Shown here piece by piece: positions 16,528-26,428 of a stretch of DNA of 52,089 bases (position 1 is the stretch's first letter; every line of letters begins with the position of its first letter). The DNA comes from an uncultured Pseudomonadota bacterium. GTDB taxonomy: Bacteria > Pseudomonadota > Gammaproteobacteria > Burkholderiales > Methylophilaceae. The notes beneath the pieces were generated by a model, which saw only the letters and a program-made list of their open reading frames with translations, ran no database searches and had not been told where the DNA came from. A program made the position numbers and the translations under genes. Location: assembly GCA_903876765.1 (NCBI GenBank), contig CAIRBH010000038.1, positions 1-52,089 on the forward strand, written 5' to 3'.

Positions 16528-19137
16528 ATGCAGCCCGATGGTTTAGATAATTCTGACTTAATGCATCACACCCCCATGATGCGCCAGTATTTAGGCCTAA
16601 AAGCACAACATCCTGATATGTTGTTGTTTTACCGCATGGGCGATTTTTACGAATTATTTTTTGATGATGCCGAAAAAGCTTCGCGCCTATTGGGCATTAC
16701 CCTCACGCAACGAGGTACCAGTAACGGCCAGCCGATTAAGATGGCAGGTGTGCCCTACCATGCGGCAGAAGGCTATTTAGCCAAGCTTGCCAAAATGGGT
16801 GAGGCGGTGGCCATTTGCGAGCAAATAGGTGACCCCGCCACCAGTAAAGGCCCAGTAGAGCGACAAGTGGTGCGCATTTTAACGCCAGGCACGCTGACCG
16901 ATAGCGCATTATTAGATGAGTCGCGCGACAACCAACTATTAAGTATTTTTCAGGCCGATGGCTTGATAGGCCTAGCACGCCTGAATTTAGCGGCTGGCAC
17001 TTTTATTTTAAGTGAAATCGCTATTGGTCTATTGGGGCAAGAGTTAGAGCGCATCTCGCCAGTAGAGATTTTGCTGGCAGATGATTTTGGGCATGCGGCG
17101 ATAGCGACCAGCAAAGTGGCTAAAAAGCGCTTAAGCCCATGGCAATTTGATTTTGATTCCGCCTTCACTACCCTGACTAAACAGCTCAACACTTACGACC
17201 TTAATGGCTTTGGTGCTGCGGGTCTTAAACCCGCCATTTGTGCGGCTGGCGCCTTGCTAGACTACGTTAAGCATACGCAACGCAGTACTTTGCCGCATAT
17301 TAATGCCTTGAGTGTAGAAACTAGCAGCGCTTATCTGCAACTAGACGCGGCGACGCGGCGCAACCTAGAGATTGACCTCACGCTGCGTGGCGAACTGGCG
17401 CCTACGCTTTATTCATTGCTCAACACCACGCAAACAGCCATGGGTGCACGCTTGCTGCGGCATTGGCTGCATCACCCCTTGCGAGATCGTTATGCGGTCT
17501 CCGCTAGACATAAGGCGGTGACTGAGCTCATGCAGCATGACCAGTACCTACATTTAAATTCGCCGCTTAAAGCTGTAGGCGATATAGAGCGTATGACGGC
17601 TCGCATTGCCTTAAAAACAGCACGGCCACGCGATCTTTCTGGCTTGCTGATGAGCTTGCAGCAGCTGCCTTTGTTGCAAAATGCCTTAGAGGGTGCGAAA
17701 ACCAATATGTTGCAAAGCTTGGCTAGCCATCTGCTAGCCCCGCATGAGGTCATTAGTTTGTTAAGCCTAGCGATTAAGCCAGAGCCCAGCGTGGTGCTGC
17801 GTGAAGGCGGCGTGATTGCTGATGGCTATGATGCTGAGTTAGATGAATTACGTGCCTTGCAAAATAATCATGGAGAATTTTTATTGCAGTATGAGGCGGC
17901 TGAAAAAACCCGTACTGGCATCACTAACCTCAAAGTAGAGTACAACAGCGTACATGGCTTTTACATAGAGATGAGCCGCATTCAGGCCGAAAGTGCGCCA
18001 GCTGATTATAGGCGCCGCCAGACCTTAAAAAATGTAGAACGATTTATTACGCCAGAATTAAAGGCGTTTGAAGATAAAGTCTTGAGTGCTAATGACCGAG
18101 CCTTAGCGCGTGAAAAAATACTCTATGAGCAAGTGCTCAACCAGCTACTGCCGTTTATTGCAGCCCTGCAAGCCAATGCCAACGCGGTAGCTGGCTTAGA
18201 TGTGCTATCTTGCTTTGCTGAGCGTGCGGTCACTTTAAAATACATTGCCCCACAATTTAGCAGCGAGCCTGGCATACATATAGTGGCGGGCCGTCACCCC
18301 GTGGTTGAGCAAATCACCCTTACCAACTTAGGTCAACCGTTTATTGCTAACGATGTGCTGTTAAACCCGTATCGCCAATTGCTACTCATTACTGGGCCAA
18401 ATATGGGCGGCAAATCGACCTTTATGCGGCAAACAGCGCTCATCGTTTTATTGGCACATTGTGGCTGTTTTGTGCCAGCTAGCCATGCCAAAATAGGTGA
18501 GATAGACCGCATTATGACGCGCATTGGCGCCTCTGATGACTTGGCAGGTGGGCGCTCTACCTTTATGGTAGAGATGACAGAAACCGCCAATATTTTGCAC
18601 AATGCTACGGATAAAAGTTTGGTATTGTTGGATGAGATTGGCCGAGGCACATCCACCTTTGACGGCCTGAGCTTAGCTTGGGCGGTAGCTAAGCAACTGC
18701 TTGAGAAAAACCGCAGCTATACTTTATTTGCCACCCATTATTTTGAGCTCACCCGCATCGTCGATGAATTTAAACAAGCCGCCAATGTGCATTTAGACGC
18801 CATAGAGCATGGCAATGAGCAAAATAAATCGATAGTATTTATGCACAAAGTAGAAGAGGGTGCGGCCAGCCAAAGTTATGGCTTACAAGTGGCGCAGTTG
18901 GCGGGCATCCCCAAATCGGTAGTAGCGGCCGCCAAGCGCAAACTGATACAGCTAGAGCGTAATAATGTGGCACAGGATAGCGCACAACCTGATATGTTTA
19001 GCAGCCATGAACCGATTGCTGAGTTGCCAATACACCCCGCGCTAAGCGCGTTAGAGACCATACAAACCGATGACTTAACGCCTAAACAAGCGCTAGATAT
19101 GCTGTATCAGCTGAAAGCCTTAATCAAGCAAGGCTAA
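16528..19137 (+). CDS. mutS: DNA mismatch repair protein MutS
   Basis: MutS recognises base mismatches and small loops and recruits MutL. It has 869 residues. The mismatch-reading Phe-Tyr-Glu is at 40-42 (GDFYELFF), and the Walker A motif GPNMGGKST is at 623-631. The Walker B segment [17 protein letters not shown] and the signature STFMVEMTE region follow. The C-terminal region includes the short dimer or tetramer-type tail. It is followed by a strong bidirectional terminator. Confidence 0.97.
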   Translation: MQPDGLDNSDLMHHTPMMRQYLGLKAQHPDMLLFYRMGDFYELFFDDAEKASRLLGITLTQRGTSNGQPIKMAGVPYHAAEGYLAKLAKMGEAVAICEQIGDPATSKGPVERQVVRILTPGTLTDSALLDESRDNQLLSIFQADGLIGLARLNLAAGTFILSEIAIGLLGQELERISPVEILLADDFGHAAIATSKVAKKRLSPWQFDFDSAFTTLTKQLNTYDLNGFGAAGLKPAICAAGALLDYVKHTQRSTLPHINALSVETSSAYLQLDAATRRNLEIDLTLRGELAPTLYSLLNTTQTAMGARLLRHWLHHPLRDRYAVSARHKAVTELMQHDQYLHLNSPLKAVGDIERMTARIALKTARPRDLSGLLMSLQQLPLLQNALEGAKTNMLQSLASHLLAPHEVISLLSLAIKPEPSVVLREGGVIADGYDAELDELRALQNNHGEFLLQYEAAEKTRTGITNLKVEYNSVHGFYIEMSRIQAESAPADYRRRQTLKNVERFITPELKAFEDKVLSANDRALAREKILYEQVLNQLLPFIAALQANANAVAGLDVLSCFAERAVTLKYIAPQFSSEPGIHIVAGRHPVVEQITLTNLGQPFIANDVLLNPYRQLLLITGPNMGGKSTFMRQTALIVLLAHCGCFVPASHAKIGEIDRIMTRIGASDDLAGGRSTFMVEMTETANILHNATDKSLVLLDEIGRGTSTFDGLSLAWAVAKQLLEKNRSYTLFATHYFELTRIVDEFKQAANVHLDAIEHGNEQNKSIVFMHKVEEGAASQSYGLQVAQLAGIPKSVVAAAKRKLIQLERNNVAQDSAQPDMFSSHEPIAELPIHPALSALETIQTDDLTPKQALDMLYQLKALIKQG

Positions 19138-19247
19138 GCTAGCAGCTCGTATGCAATACAGGAAAAGCTAACTCATCCTACAAACCTGTACGAGCTTCGC
19201 TTCTACGTGCTACAAGCTGGGAATTTTGTCTATTTAGCAAGCTCAAT

Positions 19248-19280
19248 TAAAAAGGCGCTCAATGATTGAGCGCCTTTTTA
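19248..19280. terminator. Bidirectional rho-independent terminator between mutS and slyD
   Basis: The arms GGCGCTCAA and TTGAGCGCC form a perfect 9-bp stem with a 3-nt loop, extended by an A run on the left and a T run on the right (19248-19280). The symmetry serves both convergent genes, mutS from the left and slyD from the right. Confidence 0.92.
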
Positions 19281-19312
19281 ATGACTAGTCACTTTAATTA
19301 GTGACGACGGTA

Positions 19313-19792
19313 TTAGTGATGATGGCCACCCGCACCATGCACGTGCTGATGTGTCACTTCTTCTTTATTGGCAGCACGCACATCGGTAACTTTTGCGCTA
19401 AATATCACGCGTTCACCAGCCCAAGGATGGTTGCCATCGACCACCACTTTGCCGTCGGCAATTTCTGTTACGGTGTATAAAATCACTTCACCGGTCTCGT
19501 CTTCGCCTTCAAATTGCATGCCGACTTTTAAATCAGCGGCAGGAAAAGCGCTAGCAGGCTCAATTTGCACCAGTTCTTCATCGTATTCACCAAAGGCATC
19601 TGCGGGCTGTAAATCGACTAGCACGAGGTCGCCAACATTTTTGCCGTGCATGGCTTCTTCTACTTTAGGAAAAATATTGTCGTAGCCACCATGTAAATAA
19701 GCCACTGGCTCAGCGCTTGATTCGAGCACGTTGCCGTCGGCATCTTTAAGTTCGTAAGTCATTGTTACTACTGTGTTCATTGCGATTTGCAT
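19313..19792 (-). CDS. slyD: FKBP-type peptidyl-prolyl isomerase SlyD
   Basis: SlyD is a cytoplasmic prolyl isomerase and metallochaperone. It has 159 residues: a FKBP half (TMTYELKDADGNVLESS), the inserted IF chaperone flap (about 70-125) and a return to FKBP. It ends in a short metal-binding tail HQHVHGAGGHHH, much shorter than the histidine- and cysteine-rich tail of E. coli SlyD. MQIAMNTVV offers two in-frame Met starts; the first matches family N-termini. Confidence 0.93.
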   Translation of the reverse strand: MQIAMNTVVTMTYELKDADGNVLESSAEPVAYLHGGYDNIFPKVEEAMHGKNVGDLVLVDLQPADAFGEYDEELVQIEPASAFPAADLKVGMQFEGEDETGEVILYTVTEIADGKVVVDGNHPWAGERVIFSAKVTDVRAANKEEVTHQHVHGAGGHHH

Positions 19793-19883
19793 GTGGATTT
19801 CCTAAATCATAAGTGGATGAATTTTTAATGTTTAGAAGTTTAATCTATTTTTTTAGTTTACTAAAAGATTAAAGAAAATTTAA

Positions 19884-21365
19884 TTATCGGCCTCGACCAC
19901 CGCTGCGGTGCAAGCCATTTGGATTGTTGCCGCTAGTGCGAGCGGGATTGCCGCCCTGACCATTGCCGCGTTTGCCGTTGTGCGTGCTAGTCGGCGAGAA
20001 CAGGGCCGGTTGTGGCATGGCTTGGTGACGCGCCGCTTCTGACATGTTTTTCTTATTGGCATTGCGCTCATCGCTACGCGGCGCATGGCCTTCGGCGTTT
20101 CTCGGTCGCTGGCCGTTGCTGGCTGCGGGTGAGCTGCGTTGATTATTACGAGCTGGGCGACCATGTGGCTGACGTGGTGCGCGCGGTGCTTCGGGTTCAG
20201 GGTTGGCGCTGGGGGTGTAGCCTTCCACTTGTATTTTTGGAATCTCGCGTTTAATCAGCTTTTCAATATCTTTGAGAAATTTCAATTCCTCACGGTCCAC
20301 TAAAGAGATAGCGGCGCCGCTGCTGCCTGCCCGACCTGTACGACCAATGCGGTGCACGTAATCTTCTGGCACATTTGGCAATTCAAAATTCACCACTTGC
20401 GGTAATTGGTCTATATCTAAGCCACGTGCGGCAATGTCGGTGGCGACTAACACACGCATACTACCATCTTTAAATTGCGCTAATGCTTTGGTGCGCGCCC
20501 CTTGGCTTTTATTGCCGTGTATGGCAGCTGCCTGAATGCCATCTTTAATGAGTTTTTCGGCTAGGCGATTAGCGCCGTGCTTGGTGCGGGTAAATATTAA
20601 CACTTGCTGCCAATCATGGTGCTTAATCAAATAGCTCATGAGTTCACGTTTATGGCTTTGTGCCACCATGTGCACGGTTTGTTCAACCAATTCAGACGCG
20701 GTATTGCGCCTTGCCACTTCAACAAAGCCAGGCTGATGCAACAAGCCGTCAGCCAAGGTTTTGATTTCATCTGAAAAGGTGGCTGAAAATAATAAATTTT
20801 GACGTTGCTTAGGCAGCATGGCGAGAATTTTTTTAATATCGCGAATAAAGCCCATGTCTAACATGCGGTCGGCTTCATCTAGCACTAAAATTTCCACACC
20901 AGATAAATCTACATTTTTTTGATTGGCATGATCTAGCAAGCGACCTGGGGTGGCCACTAAAATATCCAGTGGTTTTTTTAGACGTGCGATTTGTGGATTA
21001 GCATTGACGCCGCCAAAAATCACCGTAGACGTGAGCGGTAAATATTTACCGTATGTTTTAACCGATTCTTCAATTTGTGCCGCCAGTTCACGGGTGGGCG
21101 TCAACATTAAGCAACGCGGCCTGCCTTTGGTGACGCTGGCTAAAGGCTTTTGGCTGAGTATATGTAAAATTGGCAAGGTAAAGCCCGCTGTTTTGCCTGT
21201 GCCAGTTTGTGCGCCTGCCAGAAGATCTCCGCCACTTAATACTTGCGGAATAGCCTTAGACTGAATAGGCGTGGGGGTGGTGTAGCCTGCGTCGTTAATG
21301 GCACGCAAAATGGCTTCGGATAATCCTAACTGGTCAAAGTTAAGTAAATTTGTTTCTATGGTCAA
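19884..21365 (-). CDS. rhlE: DEAD-box ATP-dependent RNA helicase (RhlE-like)
   Basis: This 493-residue RNA helicase carries the family motifs in order: Q motif region ([11 protein letters not shown]), Walker A AQTGTGKT at 52-59, PTRELA, DEAD at 163-166, SAT, and [10 protein letters not shown]. From about residue 370 onward the tail is low-complexity, rich in Arg, Asn, Gly and Pro, and probably a disordered RNA-binding extension. The start is TTG with a GGAG ribosome site about nine bases upstream, and no in-frame ATG fits better. The RhlE subgroup assignment rests on the compact core and Arg/Gly tail. Confidence 0.92.
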   Translation of the reverse strand: MTIETNLLNFDQLGLSEAILRAINDAGYTTPTPIQSKAIPQVLSGGDLLAGAQTGTGKTAGFTLPILHILSQKPLASVTKGRPRCLMLTPTRELAAQIEESVKTYGKYLPLTSTVIFGGVNANPQIARLKKPLDILVATPGRLLDHANQKNVDLSGVEILVLDEADRMLDMGFIRDIKKILAMLPKQRQNLLFSATFSDEIKTLADGLLHQPGFVEVARRNTASELVEQTVHMVAQSHKRELMSYLIKHHDWQQVLIFTRTKHGANRLAEKLIKDGIQAAAIHGNKSQGARTKALAQFKDGSMRVLVATDIAARGLDIDQLPQVVNFELPNVPEDYVHRIGRTGRAGSSGAAISLVDREELKFLKDIEKLIKREIPKIQVEGYTPSANPEPEAPRAPRQPHGRPARNNQRSSPAASNGQRPRNAEGHAPRSDERNANKKNMSEAARHQAMPQPALFSPTSTHNGKRGNGQGGNPARTSGNNPNGLHRSGGRGR

Positions 21366-21723
21366 TGCAGTGCTCCAGCTTGGGTTTAGCGAAACGCTGC
21401 CTTAGTAATGGTGCGGATTAACTGCGGCCTTGCGCTGCGATCAAATACTCGCTGTACTAATGTACTGTCTGGTATTTTGCGCACGCTACGCCTTGCAATT
21501 TAATGCCACTCAATTACTTTTTCAGAGTTTCTATCGCCGCCCCATTACTTTATACAGCAACACCAATCGAGGAGGGCAAATGTAATAATCATTCAGGTGA
21601 TTTGAACATCAAGAAGATTAAGGGTAAGGACCGCTATGCAGATTGGTAGGCACAGGGTGCGTGCATTATACGTAAGATTCAGATTAAAGCTAGCGCTAGA
21701 TATGTTTTGCTTTTACGCGCTGG
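21366..21723. other. Intergenic region between rhlE and the nuclease gene
   Basis: Apart from the imperfect palindrome at 21430-21498, this 358-nt stretch holds no convincing gene. It must contain the rhlE promoter and the end of the nuclease/nadB transcript. I saw no clear terminator with a U run on the minus strand and no consensus promoter. Confidence 0.4.
21430..21498. repeat. Long imperfect palindrome in the rhlE-nuclease gap
   Basis: The segment begins TTGCGCTGCGATCAAATACTC and ends CGCTACGCCTTGCAA. The two halves are inverted around GTACTAATGTAC, with GTAC/GTAC at the centre, AGTATT against GGTATT in the middle and GCGCAA against TTGC.. at the ends, with several mismatches. It would fold into a roughly 30-bp imperfect hairpin. 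It is unrelated to the REP sequence of the isc operon. It looks like a non-coding repeat family, but only one copy is in the window. Confidence 0.5.
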
Positions 21724-22218
21724 TTATTGTGCATGGCGATGCCGCCAAACCCAAGGCGGAATAGGCTGGTCATCGGCCCACAGCGAGATTTTTAGCGATT
21801 TAGCTTGGCGTGCAGCGCGGCTTAGCTGCATGTTATGACTAAATTTTGCGCTATGCCAAGCCAGGCCTCGTTCGACTAAATACAGGCTGACGTCAATATG
21901 ATTGCACTGCAAACGACCTAATGTACGCTGGTATTGATCTCGCCCCACTAGCGTTGCCGTAACCAATATGGAATCCCCCTGGCAAAGCTGCATCAGTGCT
22001 TGACGGGACTGCATGCCATAAGCTTGGTCGAGTTCTGGGGCGTCAATGTCGGTGAGCCGCAGCTTGAATGTCTCGCCTTTAGCAATGCCTTGCAATGTTT
22101 GCAGTTTAACGGTGTCGCCATCATAAACGTAAATAAGGCTATAGACCTCAGTCGCTTGGCTAGTAGTAAAGATGACTAGGCCAATACTCAGCAAAAATAA
22201 GCGTATCAATAACAGCAT
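21724..22218 (-). CDS. Secreted thermonuclease-like (SNase) nuclease
   Basis: This 164-residue protein has a staphylococcal-nuclease fold after a hydrophobic signal peptide (about 1-22, ending TSQATE). The calcium and catalytic residues line up: Asp33/Asp35 in YDGDTV, Arg54 in KLRLTDIDAPE, Glu62, and Arg98 in RDQYQRTLGRL. It probably degrades nucleic acid in the periplasm or outside the cell. It starts 20 nt after nadB, so it may be co-transcribed with it, though no functional link is obvious. Confidence 0.88.
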   Translation of the reverse strand: MLLLIRLFLLSIGLVIFTTSQATEVYSLIYVYDGDTVKLQTLQGIAKGETFKLRLTDIDAPELDQAYGMQSRQALMQLCQGDSILVTATLVGRDQYQRTLGRLQCNHIDVSLYLVERGLAWHSAKFSHNMQLSRAARQAKSLKISLWADDQPIPPWVWRHRHAQ

Positions 22219-22238
22219 ATTAGCTAGGGATGGTTCTG

Positions 22239-23879
22239 CTAGCGATCTAGCAAGCTATAATAATTTAGTGGCTCAAGCACGGTGGGGATAGGCTCTGGAT
22301 CGGTATTGGGGTGGTCTTTGCTGTAATGCAGACCGCGACTTTCTAGGCGAGAAATCGCGCTTTCAACGATTAATTCGGCCACTTGCAATAAGTTACGCAG
22401 TTCGATTAAATCGTTGCTTATTTTGAAGTTGCTATAAAATTCATTGACTTCGTCACGCAGCATGTGAATACGATGCATGGCGCGGCTTAGTCGTTTATCG
22501 GTGCGGACTATGCCTACGTAGTTCCACATAAAGCGGCGTAATTCATCCCAAGTATGGGTGATCAGCACTTCTTCATCGGCATCCGTGACGCGACTTTCAT
22601 CCCAATACGGTAATTGTGGCAAAGATTTTTGTGGCTGACTTAGGATGTCCTCGGCCGCGGTTTGGCCAAATACCAAGCATTCCAGCAAAGAGTTGCTGGC
22701 CAAACGATTGGCGCCGTGCAAGCCTGTGCAGGCACTTTCGCCTATCACATATAAATTTTTAATATCGGTGCGGCCTTTATCATCCGTCATCACCCCGCCA
22801 CAAGTATAGTGCGCGGCTGGTACCACTGGGATAGGTGTTTTGCTGATGTCTATGCCAAAGCTTAAGCAGCGTTGGTATATGTTGGGAAAGTGCGCCTGAA
22901 TAAACGATAAAGGCTTGTCGCTGATATCTAAATAGACGCAATCTAAACCACGTTTTTTCATTTCAAAGTCTATGGCTCTAGCGACAACGTCACGCGGCGC
23001 GAGTTCTAAGCGTTCATCATGTTCAAACATAAAACGCGTGCCGTCAGCAAGTTTGAGTAAACCGCCTTCACCACGCAGCGCCTCACTAATCAAAAACGAT
23101 TTGGCATGGGGGTGAAATAAGCAAGTGGGGTGAAACTGAATGAATTCCATATTGGCCACACGGCAGCCTGCACGCCAAGCCATTGCAATGCCGTCACCTG
23201 TGCTGACGTCGGGATTAGTCGTATAAAGATAGACTTTACCCGCGCCACCCGTGGCTAAAATGGTATTTTGTGCGGCAATTGTCATGACTTTGCCTGTGCT
23301 TTTATCTAGCACATAAGCCCCAAGGCAAGCGTTGGCATCGGTGTAATCGTCCTCAGGTTGGCGCTTGCTGTCGGTGTGATGCCCTGCGTTGAGTTTTCTG
23401 GCGGTGATTAAATCTACGGCAATGTGATTTTCCATCACGGTGATATTAGGGTGCTGTTTTACTTTTTCTGAAAGTGTGACTTGTACTGCGTGGCCAGTGG
23501 TGTCTGCCGCATGAATAATCCGTCTGTGGCTATGGCCACCTTCGCGGGTTAAATGAAAGCTGTTGTTATCATGCTCACGGGTAAAGCCTACGCCTTGCTC
23601 AATTAGCCATTCGATAGCATTTTTGGCGCGCTCAGCTACCATTTTTGTGACCGCCGCATCGCAAAGGCCAGCCCCAGCAGTCAAGGTGTCTTGAATATGA
23701 TTTTCTATGGAATCTTCATCGTTAAGCACGGCGGCAATGCCGCCTTGTGCCCAGTCGCTGGCGCTATCGTTGATGCTACGCTTACTCACTAAGCAGACTT
23801 TTTTATGCGCCGCGGTGCGCAGCGCAATGGTCAAGCCAGCCAGACCGCTACCTATGATTAATACATCAAATTGCTGCAT
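22239..23879 (-). CDS. nadB: L-aspartate oxidase
   Basis: NadB oxidises L-aspartate to iminoaspartate with FAD, the first step of de novo NAD synthesis. It has 546 residues. The FAD-binding GSGLAGLT is at 10-17, and the HTREGGHSHRRI active-site segment and the NRLASNSLLE stretch that separates the family from succinate dehydrogenase subunits are present. The C-terminal helical domain is complete. It is divergent from rpoE, as in many proteobacteria, with the shared promoter region at about 23880-24033. Confidence 0.95.
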   Translation of the reverse strand: MQQFDVLIIGSGLAGLTIALRTAAHKKVCLVSKRSINDSASDWAQGGIAAVLNDEDSIENHIQDTLTAGAGLCDAAVTKMVAERAKNAIEWLIEQGVGFTREHDNNSFHLTREGGHSHRRIIHAADTTGHAVQVTLSEKVKQHPNITVMENHIAVDLITARKLNAGHHTDSKRQPEDDYTDANACLGAYVLDKSTGKVMTIAAQNTILATGGAGKVYLYTTNPDVSTGDGIAMAWRAGCRVANMEFIQFHPTCLFHPHAKSFLISEALRGEGGLLKLADGTRFMFEHDERLELAPRDVVARAIDFEMKKRGLDCVYLDISDKPLSFIQAHFPNIYQRCLSFGIDISKTPIPVVPAAHYTCGGVMTDDKGRTDIKNLYVIGESACTGLHGANRLASNSLLECLVFGQTAAEDILSQPQKSLPQLPYWDESRVTDADEEVLITHTWDELRRFMWNYVGIVRTDKRLSRAMHRIHMLRDEVNEFYSNFKISNDLIELRNLLQVAELIVESAISRLESRGLHYSKDHPNTDPEPIPTVLEPLNYYSLLDR

Positions 23880-23930
23880 GCTAGGTGTAATGTTCTATTT
23901 TAAACTTCGAGAAAAGGGGACGTCATTGCA

Positions 23931-23960
23931 GGAACTAATGAGAGTGTATCGCTGTCTTGA
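23931..23960 (+). promoter_or_regulatory. Possible sigma-E-type promoter of rpoE
   Basis: GGAACTA at 23931-23937 is one base from the sigma-E -35 element GGAACTT, and TCTTGA at 23955-23960 resembles its -10 (TCTGA/TCAAA). The spacing of 17 nt is one more than usual. Autoregulation of rpoE through such a promoter is typical of this circuit. The match is partial. Confidence 0.4.
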
Positions 23961-24033
23961 TAAAAGGCAATACAAATTAACAATCAGCCAGCAAATAAAC
24001 CCACGGTTTTTTTTAGATGAAGAGGAACGCAGC

Positions 24034-24807
24034 ATGATGCATCTTGGTAAAATGCTAGAAATTACGCAACTAAGTTTAGTGCAAGCAGCAGTGCAAGGTT
24101 ATACTGCCCAAACTCAGAAAAACATCCATGAAGATAATACTTATGCCATTAATAGTCATCAGCGCAACACAGCAGGAAACCTAAGCGTAGTGGCCGCTAA
24201 TCATTCAGCCGAAAATCGCGAGATAGACCACGAGTTGGTTTTGCTTGCCCAGCGCGGCGATAAGCGTGCCTTTGGTATGCTGGTAGATAAATATCAGCGT
24301 AAGTTGGCGCGTTTATTATCACGCATGGTGCGAGACCAAGCTGAAATTGAAGACATCGTGCAAGATACCTTTATCAAAGCCTACCGCGCGCTGCCTAATT
24401 TTCGCGGCGATAGTGCTTTTTATACTTGGCTTTATCGCATAGGCATTAATACCGCTAAAAATTACTTAGTGTCTATGGGGCGCAGGCCTACCGTTAGCAC
24501 TGGTGTAGAAATTGAAGATGCTGAAAACTTTGAAGATGCCGATGAATTGCGCACCACAGAAACGCCAGAATCGTCTTTGATGACCAAGCAAATTGCCCAA
24601 ACGGTGAATGATGCGGTGGCTAACTTACCTGAAGATTTACGCACAGCGATTACCTTGCGCGAGATAGAAGGCTTGAGCTATGAAGAGATTGCCACGGTGA
24701 TGGCTTGCCCGATAGGCACAGTGCGCTCGAGAATTTTTAGAGCGCGCGATATGATTTCGCTCAAGTTAAAACCGCTGTTAGATACGCCAGACCATAAAAG
24801 ATGGTAA
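24034..24807 (+). CDS. rpoE: Extracytoplasmic-function sigma factor RpoE (AlgU type)
   Basis: This envelope-stress sigma factor has region 2 at about residues 65-135 (LVDKYQRKLARLL ... FRGDSAFYTWLYRI) and region 4 at about 185-240 (LREIEGLSYEEIATVMACPIGTVRSR). The start chosen is ATG 24034, preceded by GAGGAA at an ideal distance, which gives 257 residues. That leaves an N-terminal extension of about 60 residues compared with the usual 190-205. A GTG at 24190 would give 205 residues and match the family length, with a weaker AGGAAA site. The open frame runs still further upstream, but into nadB. It heads the rpoE-rseA-rseB-rseC-mucD operon. Confidence 0.92.
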   Translation: MMHLGKMLEITQLSLVQAAVQGYTAQTQKNIHEDNTYAINSHQRNTAGNLSVVAANHSAENREIDHELVLLAQRGDKRAFGMLVDKYQRKLARLLSRMVRDQAEIEDIVQDTFIKAYRALPNFRGDSAFYTWLYRIGINTAKNYLVSMGRRPTVSTGVEIEDAENFEDADELRTTETPESSLMTKQIAQTVNDAVANLPEDLRTAITLREIEGLSYEEIATVMACPIGTVRSRIFRARDMISLKLKPLLDTPDHKRW

Positions 24808-24871
24808 GACGGTTCTGGCTTTATTTAAGTAATAATGTAAAGAAAGAATATATAGGATTTTGGAGTGAATC

Positions 24872-25378
24872 ATGAACGAACAAATATCTGCTTTAGCTGA
24901 TAACGAAATTGCCTTAAAAGATGTGGCCTATTTGATGACTGCGATGCAGCCTAATAGCCCATCAGTTGAAGCTTGGCATGAATACCATTTAATTGGTGAT
25001 GTGATGCGTGGTACGCCATTACTGAGTGCTAACTTTAAGGAAAACCTGATGGCAAAAATTGACAGCGAGCCCACCGTGTTAGCACCTAATGCCGCTTTGG
25101 TTAATTTGGTTAAAACGCACAGCAGCACCGCAGTAAGCAGCGCGGCAGCAGACAAGCATGGCAAAATGCCTATTGCTTGGTCAATTGCCGCATCCTTTGC
25201 CGCCGTCATGGTGGTGGCTTGGTCAGTATTGCAAATGCAAGTGACCGATAATGTGACGCCAACGCTTGCTCAAGCCGAAACGGCGCAAGCTGTCCCCGAA
25301 GAGTATTTGATGGCGCATCAGTCTTCTGCTCCTTCTGCGAGTTCTTACTATATTCAATCAGTGAGTTATTCAGAATAA
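24872..25378 (+). CDS. rseA: Anti-sigma-E factor RseA (MucA type)
   Basis: RseA is an inner-membrane protein whose cytoplasmic N-terminus holds RpoE inactive until stress proteolysis. It has 168 residues: the sigma-binding segment (NEQISALADNEIALKDV ... WHEYHLIGDVMRG) at 1-50, a membrane helix at about 109-127 (IAASFAAVMVVAWSVL) and a short periplasmic tail. The gene order and the one-base stop/start overlap with rseB support the call. A clear AGGA-type site lies upstream of the ATG. Confidence 0.9.
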   Translation: MNEQISALADNEIALKDVAYLMTAMQPNSPSVEAWHEYHLIGDVMRGTPLLSANFKENLMAKIDSEPTVLAPNAALVNLVKTHSSTAVSSAAADKHGKMPIAWSIAASFAAVMVVAWSVLQMQVTDNVTPTLAQAETAQAVPEEYLMAHQSSAPSASSYYIQSVSYSE

Positions 25379-26385
25379 TGCCCATTTCTGCGATGGCCTC
25401 AATAACGGGCAGGCTAAGAAAACTTCAGCGTTTGGCTTTGTCAGTGTTATTGCTGAGCAGTGCCTGTCATGTACGCGCTGCCAGTGATGATGAAGCTTGG
25501 CAAATGTTGCAAAAAGCCGCAGTTGCGGCACATGCCTTAAGTTATCAGGGTATTTTTGTTTGCCAGTCAGGCCAGCAATCTAAGCCAGTACAAATTAGAC
25601 ATTTGTTTAATGGCCAGTTTGAGTTTTCACGCAATGTGGTGTTAGATGGCTCGCCGCGAGAAGTCCTCAGCCAAGGAGGCGATGTCGTCATTTATAATCC
25701 TAAAAATGAAAAAATAGTCATAGAAAAGCGCCGAGGCCAAAATATGTTCCCCGCCATTTTGCCTACTGATTTAGAGGCAATTAAGGCCAGCTATGTGCTA
25801 CGTGTGGGAGAAACTGAGCGGGTAGCGGATCGCCAAGCGCAGATATTATTTTTAGATGGCAAAGATAAATTACGTTATAGCTATAAATTTTGGCTAGATA
25901 CTGAATATGGCCTGTTATTAAAGTCGGTGATGGTCAATAGCCAAAATGAGGTGATAGATAGTATCGCTTTTAACCAGCTGGGACTGATTAATAATGTAGA
26001 CTTAGATTGGTTTAAACCTAACATAGATAGCAAAAAACATTATGTGATGGAAGATGAACCCAGCGCCGTGACAGACAACCATGCTAGCCCGCATTGGAAG
26101 CTAAAAGACTTGCCAGTGGGCTATGTTAAAGTAGATCAAATGATGCGCAGCGTGCGTGGTAAATCGCTACCCGTCACGCATTTGATATTTTCTGATGGCT
26201 TAGCCTCAGTTTCATTGTTTATTGAGCCGATTGAAAGTGGCGTAAAACCTAGGTTAGGCCATAAAGTCGTGGGTAATACCAGCTTTTATTCTAGCGTCAC
26301 CGGGTATTTGCAAGTGACTGTATTGGGTGAAGTGCCAGAAGCTACCGTTGCGCAAATTGCCAACGCTGTGTTATTTGTTAAGTAG
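25378..26385 (+). CDS. rseB: Periplasmic sigma-E regulator RseB (MucB)
   Basis: RseB binds the periplasmic part of RseA and protects it from DegS-type cleavage until lipopolysaccharide signals arrive. It has 335 residues with a signal peptide at about 1-35 (LALSVLLLSSACHVRA). The LolA-like N-terminal domain and smaller C-terminal domain follow. Its ATG overlaps the rseA stop by one base, which implies coupling. No lipobox was assigned, although a Cys precedes the cleavage region. Confidence 0.92.
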   Translation: MPISAMASITGRLRKLQRLALSVLLLSSACHVRAASDDEAWQMLQKAAVAAHALSYQGIFVCQSGQQSKPVQIRHLFNGQFEFSRNVVLDGSPREVLSQGGDVVIYNPKNEKIVIEKRRGQNMFPAILPTDLEAIKASYVLRVGETERVADRQAQILFLDGKDKLRYSYKFWLDTEYGLLLKSVMVNSQNEVIDSIAFNQLGLINNVDLDWFKPNIDSKKHYVMEDEPSAVTDNHASPHWKLKDLPVGYVKVDQMMRSVRGKSLPVTHLIFSDGLASVSLFIEPIESGVKPRLGHKVVGNTSFYSSVTGYLQVTVLGEVPEATVAQIANAVLFVK

Positions 26386-26428
26386 GTTTAGGTTTTTAAA
26401 TTTCATTAAAAAGTAATAAAGTATTGCT

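Noticed and set aside
19141-19200. Palindromic pieces (CTCGTA/TACGAG, TACAGG/CCTGTA) downstream of mutS
   Set aside because: The match to the isc REP sequence is poor and the arms overlap irregularly; it may be a decayed repeat, but I cannot support it.
19880-20164. 94-codon minus-strand frame overlapping the helicase tail
   Set aside because: It lies in another frame of the Arg/Gly/Asn-rich low-complexity end of the DEAD-box gene and has no domain or ribosome site.
23707-24033. In-frame upstream extension of rpoE to a 366-residue protein
   Set aside because: The upstream part is antisense to nadB and has no ribosome site. The strong GAGGAA site at 24034 and the family length argue for a start at 24034 or 24190.
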